In this document: positions 38,681-46,338 of the stretch, one piece after another
Layout of the letters: each line of letters opens with the position of its first letter
How positions within the stretch are numbered: position 1 is the first letter of the stretch
DNA from: Clostridium_AD estertheticum_D
GTDB lineage: Bacteria > Bacillota > Clostridia > Clostridiales > Clostridiaceae
Direction of reading: 5' to 3'
Assembly: GCF_018861295.1 (NCBI RefSeq)
Contig: NZ_JAHLDM010000002.1
Span: forward strand, 124,001-188,000
DNA: 64,000 nt
Made by a program: the position numbers and the translations under genes
The notes under the pieces: generated by a model
Databases searched by the model: none
What the model saw: only the letters and a program-made list of their open reading frames with translations
Told to the model about the DNA's origin: nothing

Positions 38681-39049
38681 ATGAAAACTTTTAATAAAGA
38701 CATTGGAACATTTGGTGAAGAAATAGCGGAAACTTTTTTAAAGAATTTAGGTTACAAAGTAATAGACAAAAACTTTAGCTGCAAATGTGGTGAAATAGAC
38801 ATAATAGCAAAACATAAAGATTATATTTGCTTTATCGAGGTAAAAACTAGATATGGAATAAACTTTGGAATACCAGCAGAGTCAGTTACTCTTTATAAGC
38901 AGCATAAAATTTATAAAACAGCTCAGGTTTATATTTTAAAGAAAAATATTATAGACAGAAATTTTAGATTTGATGTTATTGAAGTATTGTTAAATAAGGA
39001 TAATAATGATTTTTTAGTTAATCATATTGAAGATGCTTTCCAATTGTAA
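38681..39049 (+). CDS. yraN: YraN family (UPF0102) endonuclease-like protein
   Basis: A small protein of the restriction-endonuclease-like fold. The presumed nuclease residues appear in CGEIDIIAKHKDYICFIEVKTR (E, D, then E-x-K). It begins MKTFNKDIGTFGEEIAETFL, as usual for the family. I use the ATG at 38681 because AAGGAAGG lies nine bases upstream; the ATG at 38672 directly abuts it. In most clostridia yraN is co-directional with rnhB and comM; here it is on the opposite strand with its own promoter. Its cellular role is not known. Confidence 0.9.
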   Translation: MKTFNKDIGTFGEEIAETFLKNLGYKVIDKNFSCKCGEIDIIAKHKDYICFIEVKTRYGINFGIPAESVTLYKQHKIYKTAQVYILKKNIIDRNFRFDVIEVLLNKDNNDFLVNHIEDAFQL

Positions 39050-39077
39050 TTTTAAGTATCCTTAAAATAAATTCTAT

Positions 39078-39108
39078 AAATGCACCTAGTAGTTTGCAAA
39101 GTGCATTT
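39078..39108. terminator. Terminator between convergent yraN and rnhB
   Basis: AAATGCAC and GTGCATTT form an 8-bp stem with a 15-nt loop; a T-run follows on the plus strand and A/T-rich sequence on the minus strand. Confidence 0.65.
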
Positions 39109-39125
39109 GTAAATTTTTTATTAAT

Positions 39126-39944
39126 TTATTCTAAGATTTTTGTTAAAAAACTTTTTCTATGTATCGGAATAATTCCAAACTTTTTTATCGCAAGTACATG
39201 TTCCTGAGTACCATATCCAACGTTTCTATCAAATCCATAATTAGGATATTTTTCATGATAATCTGCCATTAATTCATCTCTATATACCTTTGCAATTATA
39301 GACGCACATGCTATGCTTATACTTAACGTATCTCCCTTTATTACAAATTCATTTAAATCAGGATAATTTTTTATTCTATATCCATCAGATAAAACTAAAT
39401 CCGGCTTAGTAGTTAATCCTGCACAGGATTCTAAAAATACTTCATTATTGCACCAAGCAATTCCTTTTTCATCTATTTGCTTATTATCAATAGCAATAAT
39501 CGTGTAAGCTAATGCCCTTTCTTTAATAATAAGTGATAGTTCTTTTCTACAAGATATCGACAATTTTTTAGAGTCATTAGCTCTTAATATTAAGTCTTTG
39601 TCCTCGACTACTTTTGAATCAAATAATACTGCCGCTGCAACTATTGGTCCAGCTAAAGGTCCACGCCCAACCTCATCTACCCCAGCTACATATCTAAAGT
39701 CTCCAAAACTTCGATCAAAGTCATACATTTTCCTTACCCTTTGAATTTCTTTTTCTTTTTCCTCTAATATTTTAGACGTTTTAATCCCTAGTTTTTGAAC
39801 AGTTTTTCTCTTATCTTGCAAAAGTCTGTTTATTATATTTTCTTTTTCGGCCTTACTGGAAACGTTTTCAATATCTTCTATATTCAAAATATATTCTTTT
39901 ACTTCTTTATATTTCATGCTTGAAAAATCCACACTAAAATTCAT
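39126..39944 (-). CDS. rnhB: Ribonuclease HII
   Basis: Removes RNA primers and single ribonucleotides from DNA. The catalytic DEDD residues begin in YVAGVDEVGRGPLAGPIVAAAV (about residue 85), then ANDSKKLS and SIACASIIAKVYRDELM. The 272-residue length includes an N-terminal helical extension of about 80 residues common in Firmicute RNase HII. AAGGAG precedes the ATG. It follows rbgA, the classic rplS-rbgA-rnhB order. Confidence 0.96.
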   Translation of the reverse strand: MNFSVDFSSMKYKEVKEYILNIEDIENVSSKAEKENIINRLLQDKRKTVQKLGIKTSKILEEKEKEIQRVRKMYDFDRSFGDFRYVAGVDEVGRGPLAGPIVAAAVLFDSKVVEDKDLILRANDSKKLSISCRKELSLIIKERALAYTIIAIDNKQIDEKGIAWCNNEVFLESCAGLTTKPDLVLSDGYRIKNYPDLNEFVIKGDTLSISIACASIIAKVYRDELMADYHEKYPNYGFDRNVGYGTQEHVLAIKKFGIIPIHRKSFLTKILE

Positions 39945-39982
39945 AATATTTCTCCTTTATAATCGACAGATATCTTGAATTT

Positions 39983-40028
39983 GGCATCTTAAAAACATTA
40001 GAACACCTGGCTAATTTTTTAAGATGCC
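39983..40028 (-). terminator. Long hairpin after rbgA
   Basis: GGCATCTTAAAAA pairs exactly with TTTTTAAGATGCC (13 bp); an inner ATTAG/CTAAT stem extends it. It lies between rbgA and rnhB on the minus strand, so it may attenuate transcription into rnhB. Confidence 0.6.
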
Positions 40029-40075
40029 TTTATACTTTAATCAATATTTGTATGTGATATCTTATATGTATAAAC

Positions 40076-40933
40076 CTAATCTTCCTTGACTCTCTCTAGA
40101 GATATAGGACCTAATTTACCACCTCTAAATTCATCCAAAAGCATAACTGCAACTCTGTTATAGTCAATATTACCCCCTGAAATCACAGCTCCCCTTTTTT
40201 TAGCTATATTATCTAAGTTATCTAAAGGATTTTCCATAATTTCTGTAAGTTTATATCTTTCCATTAATCGCTGCGCATTATTAATTTGAAGTCTTTCTAC
40301 TAATCTAAGTGCTAATTCCTCTATATCTATGACCTCATCTTTTACAGCACCTGTAAATGCCAAATTAAGCCCAACTGTCTCGTCTTCAAATCTAGGCCAT
40401 AATACACCTGGAGTATCCATTAACTCTATTCCTAAGGTAGTTCTTACCCATTGCTTGCTTTTAGTAACTCCTGGTCTATCACCAGTTTTAGTAATGTTGT
40501 TTTTCCCAAGTTTGTTTATAAAAGAAGATTTACCAACATTAGGTATACCCACTACCATAACTCTCGTAACTATATTAACTAAGCCTTTTTTTCTTTGCCT
40601 ATCATGTTTTTGTTTCAATAATTCATCAAGTGTGATTTTTATACTTTTTAACCCTTGACCCGTAATACAATTTACAGCAAGTGGCCTTACAGTATCAGTT
40701 GTAAGTTTTTCTATCCATTGTTTAGTAACTTTATCTTCAGCTAAATCACTCTTATTTAGCAAAATAACTCTAGGCTTATCTTTACATATCTCATCAATTT
40801 GTGGATTTGCACTTGATTTAACTATCCTTGCATCTCTAATTTCTATCACAGCATCAACAAGTTTTAAGCTCTCTCCAATTTGTCTTCTAGTTTTCGCCAT
40901 ATGTCCCGGAAACCAATTTATGGTCATTGCCAT
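40076..40933 (-). CDS. rbgA: Ribosome biogenesis GTPase RbgA (YlqF)
   Basis: Circularly permuted GTPase needed for late 50S assembly. The motif order is permuted as expected: NKSD (G4, about residue 60), then GIPNVGKSS (G1, near 130), DRPGVTKSKQ (G2), and DTPG (G3, near 175). The protein starts MAMTINWFPGHMAKTRR, typical of the family. 285 residues. AGGGAGG is 11 bases before the ATG. Repeat copy 2 and the rplS terminator separate it from rplS. Confidence 0.95.
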   Translation of the reverse strand: MAMTINWFPGHMAKTRRQIGESLKLVDAVIEIRDARIVKSSANPQIDEICKDKPRVILLNKSDLAEDKVTKQWIEKLTTDTVRPLAVNCITGQGLKSIKITLDELLKQKHDRQRKKGLVNIVTRVMVVGIPNVGKSSFINKLGKNNITKTGDRPGVTKSKQWVRTTLGIELMDTPGVLWPRFEDETVGLNLAFTGAVKDEVIDIEELALRLVERLQINNAQRLMERYKLTEIMENPLDNLDNIAKKRGAVISGGNIDYNRVAVMLLDEFRGGKLGPISLERVKED

Positions 40934-41021
40934 ATTTATCTAATCCTCCCTATCTTACAATTTTTTTATTTTTGTAATATACATTAATAACTTTCCTATT
41001 TATGTATGTTATATTATAGCT

Positions 41022-41171
41022 AAATCATCTCCTGGGTCGCTTCACAGATTCATAGAAGATGTATTAACGACTCCAGAAGAGGATTTATACTTGCACTGAA
41101 GTTTTATATTTATTAGGGTATATACCTCACACTTGTAGCAGTGGAAGACTCCCATTTAAAATGTCGTTAAA
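41022..41171. repeat. Dispersed structured repeat, copy 2
   Basis: A 150-bp element that aligns along its length with 31700-31851. Both stems of copy 1 can form: the outer between 41064-41071 and 41163-41170, and the second between 41026-41033 and 41054-41061. In the outer stem this copy has a Watson-Crick pair where copy 1 has a G-T pair. It lies between rbgA and the rplS terminator in untranslated sequence. The middle part is less conserved and lacks the long perfect arm extension of copy 1. Confidence 0.8.
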
Positions 41172-41174
41172 TGT

Positions 41175-41195
41175 AAAAAGGGACTTTTCAGCCCC
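41175..41195 (-). terminator. rplS terminator
   Basis: On the minus strand GGGGCT-GAAA-AGTCCC followed by TTTTT, a compact hairpin with a GNRA loop, directly after rplS. Confidence 0.8.
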
Positions 41196-41201
41196 CCCAT
41201 T

Positions 41202-41549
41202 TTATCTCATTCTTTCTTTAACCTTAGCAGATTTACCAACTCTATCTCTTAAGTAGAATAGTTTAGCTCTTCTAACTTTACCTAATCTTACAATTTCAAT
41301 TTTTTCAATTACTGGAGAATTAACTGGGAATGTTTTTTCAACACCAACACCAGATGCTACTCTTCTTACTGTGAAAGTTTCTCTGATACCGCCATTTTGT
41401 CTTTTAAGAACGGTTCCTTCGAAAACTTGGACTCTCTCCTTGTTACCTTCACTAATTTTAATGTGAACCTTAATTGTATCACCTACATTAAATACTGGTA
41501 AGTCAGTTCTGATTTGTTCTGCTTCTATTGATCTTATAATTTCTAACAT
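41202..41549 (-). CDS. rplS: 50S ribosomal protein L19
   Basis: Large-subunit protein at the interface with the 30S. Motifs VGDTIKVHIKISEGNKERVQVFEG and the FPVNSPVIEKIEIVRLGKVRRAKLFYLR stretch identify it. The start is the second ATG (41549), eight bases after AGGAGG; the one at 41555 is only two bases away. 115 residues is the normal length. It has its own promoter, a structured leader and its own terminator, so it is expressed as a single gene. Confidence 0.97.
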   Translation of the reverse strand: MLEIIRSIEAEQIRTDLPVFNVGDTIKVHIKISEGNKERVQVFEGTVLKRQNGGIRETFTVRRVASGVGVEKTFPVNSPVIEKIEIVRLGKVRRAKLFYLRDRVGKSAKVKERMR

Positions 41550-41574
41550 GTGCATTCCCTCCTAAAATTTTATT

Positions 41575-41624
41575 GTGACGTTCGTACTCATTAAATTATG
41601 GCAGAGGAGCGCCCGTACTAGCAC
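41575..41624 (-). promoter_or_regulatory. Structured leader of rplS (L19-leader-like)
   Basis: In the minus strand a GTG-CTA-GTAC ... GTAC-GAACGT-CAC pairing encloses the GC-rich GGGCGCTCCTCTGCC. It occupies most of the 75-base leader. Many Firmicutes carry an L19 leader motif at this place that is thought to control rplS; assignment here is by position and shape, not by a search. Confidence 0.5.
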
Positions 41625-41631
41625 AAACTAT

Positions 41632-41660
41632 ATTTTATCATAAATATATATATATATCAA
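41632..41660 (-). promoter_or_regulatory. Promoter of rplS
   Basis: TTGATA (41655-41660) and TAAAAT (41632-41637) on the minus strand, spacer 17 bases made of TA repeats. Start would be near 41625, just ahead of the structured leader. Confidence 0.75.
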
Positions 41661-41717
41661 CATAAAATTGTCTTTTATTCTTATATTAAAGATATTTAAG
41701 CTGCAAATAACTATTCA

Positions 41718-42440
41718 TTATTCTATTTTTTGTTTATCACTTAATAATTTTTTATCTTCTTTCGTAAGCTTAAGTTTTTGAAACAAATCTAGTCTTTTTT
41801 CCCTAGTGATTAATAATGATTGCAGTCTTCTCCACTTTCGTATGTTTTCATGATGCCCAGATATCAAAACCTCCGGAACTTTTTTCTCTTCAAAACATTC
41901 TGGTCTTGTATAATGTGGGTACTCAAGTACCCCGTCATAAAAAGATTCCTCTGTATAACTCTCCGTGCAAGATAATACTCCTGGGATTAACCTACAAATG
42001 CTATCCACAATAGGAATACATGCCATTTCCCCACCAGTCAAAACAAAATCTCCGAGAGACATTTCCATATCTATATACTCATAAGTTCGCTCGTCAATGC
42101 CCTCGTAATGACCACATACAAATATTAATTCTTTTTCCTTACATAGCTCTTTTGCAACATCTTGAGTAAATGTAATTCCTCTTGGTCCTAAAAATATTAC
42201 TTTTCCACCATTTCTTAATTTAACATCACGAATTGAATCAACTAATGGTTGAACTTGCATTACCATACCAGCTCCACCACCATATGGAGAATCATCTACT
42301 TTTTTATGTTTGTCAATTGTGTAATCACGAATATTATGAGATGTTATATTAACTATGTTTTTCTCTATTGCTTTTCCAATCATACTATAATTAAAAATTT
42401 CAAACATTTCAGGGAATAGAGTTAATATATCTATTTTCAT
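41718..42440 (-). CDS. trmD: tRNA (guanine-37-N1)-methyltransferase
   Basis: Methylates G37 next to the anticodon to prevent frameshifts. The knotted SPOUT motifs are clear: FLGPRG, FVCGHYEGIDERTYEYIDMEMSLGDFVLTGGE in segments, and YPHYTRPECFE. The start is the ATG at 42440, which overlaps the rimM TGA as ATGA, and gives MKIDILTLFPEMF, the normal N-terminus. The 240-residue length is typical. Coupling to rimM is likely. Confidence 0.97.
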   Translation of the reverse strand: MKIDILTLFPEMFEIFNYSMIGKAIEKNIVNITSHNIRDYTIDKHKKVDDSPYGGGAGMVMQVQPLVDSIRDVKLRNGGKVIFLGPRGITFTQDVAKELCKEKELIFVCGHYEGIDERTYEYIDMEMSLGDFVLTGGEMACIPIVDSICRLIPGVLSCTESYTEESFYDGVLEYPHYTRPECFEEKKVPEVLISGHHENIRKWRRLQSLLITREKRLDLFQKLKLTKEDKKLLSDKQKIE

Positions 42441-42931
42441 TCTTGCCATTCTTTTACTGGTTTAATTATTATTATATGTTTATTAATATCTACACTAACT
42501 ACAATATTCTTAAGCACTGGAATAAGTAATTCCTCTTTTCCTTTAACCCAGTATACATCATTTCCGGGTGTATTAAGAACATCAAATACCTTACCTAGTT
42601 CTTCATCTGAGCCTTCCTCGAAGACACCACAGTCAAGCAAGTCAGCAACATAGTAGCTTCCCTCTGTTAGCTTAACTGCATCTTCTCGTTTAACCATCAG
42701 ATACTTGTTTCTATATGTCTCTGCTTGTTCTATGGTATCTATGCCTTCAATTTTAAGTATTGCTTTATCTGCTTGAAGTTTACAACCCTCAACTTTTCTA
42801 ATCTCACCATCAATATACACATTTTTTAATTTTTTAAATCTTTCGAGACTATCAGTTAACGAAAAAACTTTAACTTCACCTTTTAAGCCATGTGTCTTAC
42901 CTATCGTACCTACGCTCATAAATTCTTTCAT
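42437..42931 (-). CDS. rimM: 16S rRNA processing protein RimM
   Basis: Helps mature the 30S head with S19. It begins MKEFMSVGTIGKTHGLKGEVKV (family GxIGKxHGLKGEV motif), followed by a PRC-barrel with YYVADLLDCGVF and LLIPVLKNIVVSVDI. 164 residues. AGGAGG precedes the ATG. Its stop overlaps the trmD start, and khpA and rpsP precede it in the usual rpsP operon order. Confidence 0.95.
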   Translation of the reverse strand: MKEFMSVGTIGKTHGLKGEVKVFSLTDSLERFKKLKNVYIDGEIRKVEGCKLQADKAILKIEGIDTIEQAETYRNKYLMVKREDAVKLTEGSYYVADLLDCGVFEEGSDEELGKVFDVLNTPGNDVYWVKGKEELLIPVLKNIVVSVDINKHIIIIKPVKEWQE

Positions 42932-42990
42932 TTAAAATCCTCCTTTCAATATTATTTATGTTATAAATAAATCTCGATATTTAAATAAAA

Positions 42991-43017
42991 TAAGAGTTAG
43001 GTTGAACCTAACTCTTA
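42991..43017 (-). terminator. khpA terminator or attenuator
   Basis: TAAGAGTTAGGTT and AACCTAACTCTTA are exact 13-base arms about one central base, followed on the minus strand by TTTTATTTAAATA. The khpA stop codon lies in the stem, so it can end or reduce transcription into rimM. Confidence 0.75.
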
Positions 43018-43242
43018 CTTTATTTCAACAACTACCTTTTTATTTTCTTTAACAGCAGCTGCTTTTACCACAGTACGAATAGCTTTCGCTATTCTACCCT
43101 GTTTTCCTATAACTTTCCCCATATCTTCATGTGCTACAGATAATTCTAAAAGTACTGTATGCTCATGTGCTACTTCGTTTACTACTACCATTTCTGGTTT
43201 ATCAACTAAATACCTTGCCAATACTTCAAGTAACTGCTTCAT
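43015..43242 (-). CDS. khpA: KH-domain RNA-binding protein KhpA (YlqC)
   Basis: A single KH domain protein that in other Firmicutes works with KhpB in RNA binding and cell size control. The GxxG-type loop is in MGKVIGKQGRIAKAIRTVVKA. I start at the ATG at 43242, six bases after GGAGGAG, giving MKQLLEVLARYLVDKPE, the family N-terminus, and 75 residues. It sits between rpsP and rimM as in Bacillus. Confidence 0.93.
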   Translation of the reverse strand: MKQLLEVLARYLVDKPEMVVVNEVAHEHTVLLELSVAHEDMGKVIGKQGRIAKAIRTVVKAAAVKENKKVVVEIK

Positions 43243-43276
43243 GGAAAACTCCTCCATTCATTACTTACAAACTTTT

Positions 43277-43519
43277 CTAGTTGACTGCTATTTTGCTAAG
43301 TAACCTTTTAACTGTATCAGATGGTTGTGCACCATTCTTCATCCATTTAGTTGCTTTTTCAACATCAATTTTAATAGTTGTTGGTTCTGTTGTTGGATTG
43401 TAGTATCCTATTTCTTCAATAAATCTACCATCTCTAGGAGATCTTGAATCTGCAACTACAACTCTGTAAAATGGAGCATGTTTAGCGCCCATTCTTTTTA
43501 ATCTTATTTTAACTGCCAT
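43277..43519 (-). CDS. rpsP: 30S ribosomal protein S16
   Basis: Assembly protein of the 30S body. It begins MAVKIRLKRMGAKHAPFYRVVVAD and has SPRDGRFIEEIGYYNPT, the family core. The ATG at 43519 is preceded by AAGGAGGTG; the upstream GTG at 43528 lies inside the binding site. 80 residues. It follows ffh by about 50 bases. Confidence 0.97.
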   Translation of the reverse strand: MAVKIRLKRMGAKHAPFYRVVVADSRSPRDGRFIEEIGYYNPTTEPTTIKIDVEKATKWMKNGAQPSDTVKRLLSKIAVN

Positions 43520-43567
43520 GTATATCACCTCCTTAAATCTGTATCTAGTAATCTATCAAGTGTTTTA

Positions 43568-44917
43568 TTAAAAAGGCATTTTACCAAACATTCCTTTTTT
43601 GCCGGATTTTTGGAATCCTTTTGCTTGTTTCATCATTTTCTTCATCATTTCAAATTCTTTTATAACCTTATTTACCTGTTGGACTAAAGTACCTGAACCA
43701 TTAGCAATTCTCTTTTTTCTAGATGAAGAACCACTAACCAAATTAGGATGTTTTCTTTCTGATGCAGTCATTGATCTTATGATAGCCTCACTTTTTCCCA
43801 TTTGCTTTTCACCTTGAGATAAGTCTACACCCTGCAATTCCTTTTTATTGAACCCTGGAATCATTTCAACTATTTTATTAAGTGGTCCAAGTTTCTTCAT
43901 TTGCTGCATTGATGCCAAATAATCATCAAAGTTAAATTCTTGAGATAACATTCTGTTACCAAGTTCTTTTGCTTCATTTTCATCAAAGGAATCCTGTGCT
44001 TTTTCTATTAATGATAGCACATCTCCCATACCAAGTATTCTTGATGCCATTCTATCTGGATAAAACACTTCCAAATCATTCATTTTTTCACCAGAACCAA
44101 CAAATTTTATAGGTTTTCCAGTTATTGCTTTAATGGATAGTGCTGCGCCACCTCTTGTATCTCCATCTAATTTAGTCAAAATCACTCCAGTTATATCTAG
44201 CTGTGAATTAAAACTATCCGCTACATTAACCGCATCCTGACCGGTCATGGAATCTACTACTAACATTATTTCATTTGGCTTTACACTTAATTTCATATTT
44301 TGAAGTTCTTCCATTAAGTTTTCATCTATATGAAGTCTTCCTGCTGTATCTAATATAACTACATTATTACCATTTTCACGAGCAAAGTCTATTGATGCTT
44401 TTGCTATATCTACAGGACTCACTTTATCTCCCATGGTAAATACCGGAACTTCAATTTGTTTTCCAACTACTTGCAATTGTTTAATTGCAGCCGGTCTATA
44501 TACATCACAAGCTACTAATAGCGGTTTTTTATTTTTTCTTTTAAGAGAAAGAGCAAGTTTACCACCCATTGTAGTTTTACCCGCACCTTGAAGCCCCACA
44601 AGCATTATAACTGTTAACCCACTAGTTGAAAACTCTAACTTGCTTTCTGAATTACCCATTAAACTAGTTAACTCATCATTAACAATTTTGATAACTTGTT
44701 GCCCAGGTGTCAAGCTTTGTAATACTCCATTACCTAAACACTTTTCACTTACATTTTTCACAAAATCTTTAACTACTTTATAATTAACATCAGCTTCTAA
44801 TAATGCTAATTTCACTTCTCTCATAGCATCTTTAATATCTTTTTCGGAAAGCTTACCCTTACCCTTTAATTTTCTTATGGTATCCTGTAACTTAGAAGAT
44901 AACCCTTCAAAAGCCAT
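43568..44917 (-). CDS. ffh: Signal recognition particle protein Ffh
   Basis: GTPase that binds signal sequences and 4.5S/6S RNA in co-translational membrane targeting. N domain (to about 85), G domain with VGLQGAGKTTMGGKLA (about 107), DTAGRLHID and TKLDGDTRGGAAL, then the methionine-rich M domain ending in MKKMMKQAKG. The start is the ATG at 44917, after AGGGGGT; a start at 44935 would overlap ylxM. 449 residues. Partners ylxM and ftsY are adjacent. Confidence 0.97.
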   Translation of the reverse strand: MAFEGLSSKLQDTIRKLKGKGKLSEKDIKDAMREVKLALLEADVNYKVVKDFVKNVSEKCLGNGVLQSLTPGQQVIKIVNDELTSLMGNSESKLEFSTSGLTVIMLVGLQGAGKTTMGGKLALSLKRKNKKPLLVACDVYRPAAIKQLQVVGKQIEVPVFTMGDKVSPVDIAKASIDFARENGNNVVILDTAGRLHIDENLMEELQNMKLSVKPNEIMLVVDSMTGQDAVNVADSFNSQLDITGVILTKLDGDTRGGAALSIKAITGKPIKFVGSGEKMNDLEVFYPDRMASRILGMGDVLSLIEKAQDSFDENEAKELGNRMLSQEFNFDDYLASMQQMKKLGPLNKIVEMIPGFNKKELQGVDLSQGEKQMGKSEAIIRSMTASERKHPNLVSGSSSRKKRIANGSGTLVQQVNKVIKEFEMMKKMMKQAKGFQKSGKKGMFGKMPF

Positions 44918-44927
44918 AATAAACCCC

Positions 44928-45275
44928 CTAAACATTCTCGATAATTTGTGTTTTTATGTCACATATAAGCTGATTCATTTTTTCATCTTTTATATTATTT
45001 TGTAATTCATCTAATTCTAATATTATATTGTCAAAGGTTTTCTTTAATTCATGGTCTTTATTTAATAATTTCAATTTTTCTTCATATACTAAAAGCGCGT
45101 TATCAGATCTTTTTATAGTATCATGAATAGCTTGCCTACTAGTATTATTTATTTCTGCTATTTCAGATAAAGACAAATCATTATTAAAATATAAATCCAT
45201 TATGGTTCGTTGCTTTTGCGTAAGTAATTCTCCATAAAAATCTAATAATAGTGAAATTTCAAATCTTTTTTCCAT
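44928..45275 (-). CDS. ylxM: YlxM family SRP-associated protein (UPF0122)
   Basis: A small helix-turn-helix protein always found beside ffh and reported in streptococci to bind SRP components. The 115 residues start with LLDFYGELLTQKQRTIMDLY and have a sigma-region-4-like HTH (LSEIAEINNTSRQAIHDTIKR). GGTGAT precedes the ATG. It lies 11 bases before ffh and about 100 bases after ftsY. Confidence 0.93.
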   Translation of the reverse strand: MEKRFEISLLLDFYGELLTQKQRTIMDLYFNNDLSLSEIAEINNTSRQAIHDTIKRSDNALLVYEEKLKLLNKDHELKKTFDNIILELDELQNNIKDEKMNQLICDIKTQIIENV

Positions 45276-45374
45276 TTCATCACCGACTCACAAATAATAT
45301 AATATCAGAGTTTAAATGTAGTGTCAAGTAGTTTTACTTAACAGGCATATATTTTTATATTTTTTATATACACT

Positions 45375-46286
45375 TTAAAACAAAGCCTCTACGAAATCTT
45401 TAGAATTAAACTCTTGTAAATCATCAACCCCCTCACCAACACCTATATATTTAACAGGTATATTAAGTTGATTCTTAATCGATATTACAACGCCACCTTT
45501 GGCCGTGCCATCTAATTTAGTTAGTATTATACCATCAATCGGACATATCTCCATGAACTGCTTAGCTTGTTGAATTCCATTTTGACCAGTAGTTGCATCA
45601 ATAACTAGTAGTGTTTCCATATGAGCCTCGCTGTATTCCCTTATAATAACTCTATTTATTTTTGCTAATTCATCCATAAGATTTTTTTTATTATGAAGCC
45701 TTCCTGCTGTATCACAAATTAGCACATCAACTTTTCTAGCTTTAGCTGCTTGAACAGCATCAAAAACTACAGCCGCAGGATCAGAACCTTCTTGGTGTTT
45801 TATTAATGGAACATCTGCTCTACTACTCCAAATTTCTAACTGATCAATTGCCGCTGCTCTGAATGTATCTGCTGCAGCAATAAGAACTTTATACTTTTTA
45901 GACTTTAATGATGATGCCATTTTACCAATGGAAGTAGTTTTCCCTACTCCATTAACTCCTATTACCAAAATTACCTTTGGTAGCTCTACATCCTTTATTT
46001 GATCTTCCTCTTCACCTAATATATCCATTAAAACTTCTTTTAAACATGGTATAATCTCTGATGGGTCTTTTATTTTTAATTCCTTTACTCTTTTTCTAAG
46101 TTTTTCAATTACATAAACAGAAGTATCTACACCTATATCTGATGTGATTAATATTTCCTCTAGTTCCTCATACAATTCATCATCAATTGTAATTGCTAAA
46201 TTTAATACTTCACTAACTTTTTCTGTAATACTATTTCTAGTCTTTGCTAATCCATCTTTTAATTTATCAAAAAATCCTCCAAACAT
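45375..46286 (-). CDS. ftsY: Signal recognition particle receptor FtsY
   Basis: Membrane-associated GTPase that docks Ffh-ribosome complexes on the translocon. N domain with ITSDIGVDTSVYVIEKL, then G domain motifs VIGVNGVGKTTSIGKMA (about 110), DTAGRLHNK and TKLDGTAKGGVV, ending in YIGVGEGVDDLQEF. 303 residues; the acidic A domain of proteobacteria is absent, as usual in Firmicutes. AAGGAGG precedes the ATG. It follows smc. Confidence 0.97.
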   Translation of the reverse strand: MFGGFFDKLKDGLAKTRNSITEKVSEVLNLAITIDDELYEELEEILITSDIGVDTSVYVIEKLRKRVKELKIKDPSEIIPCLKEVLMDILGEEEDQIKDVELPKVILVIGVNGVGKTTSIGKMASSLKSKKYKVLIAAADTFRAAAIDQLEIWSSRADVPLIKHQEGSDPAAVVFDAVQAAKARKVDVLICDTAGRLHNKKNLMDELAKINRVIIREYSEAHMETLLVIDATTGQNGIQQAKQFMEICPIDGIILTKLDGTAKGGVVISIKNQLNIPVKYIGVGEGVDDLQEFNSKDFVEALF

Positions 46287-46338
46287 TTCAAGTCCTCCTT
46301 GTTTCTACTTTTATGAACAAAATGATTATTATAAATCT

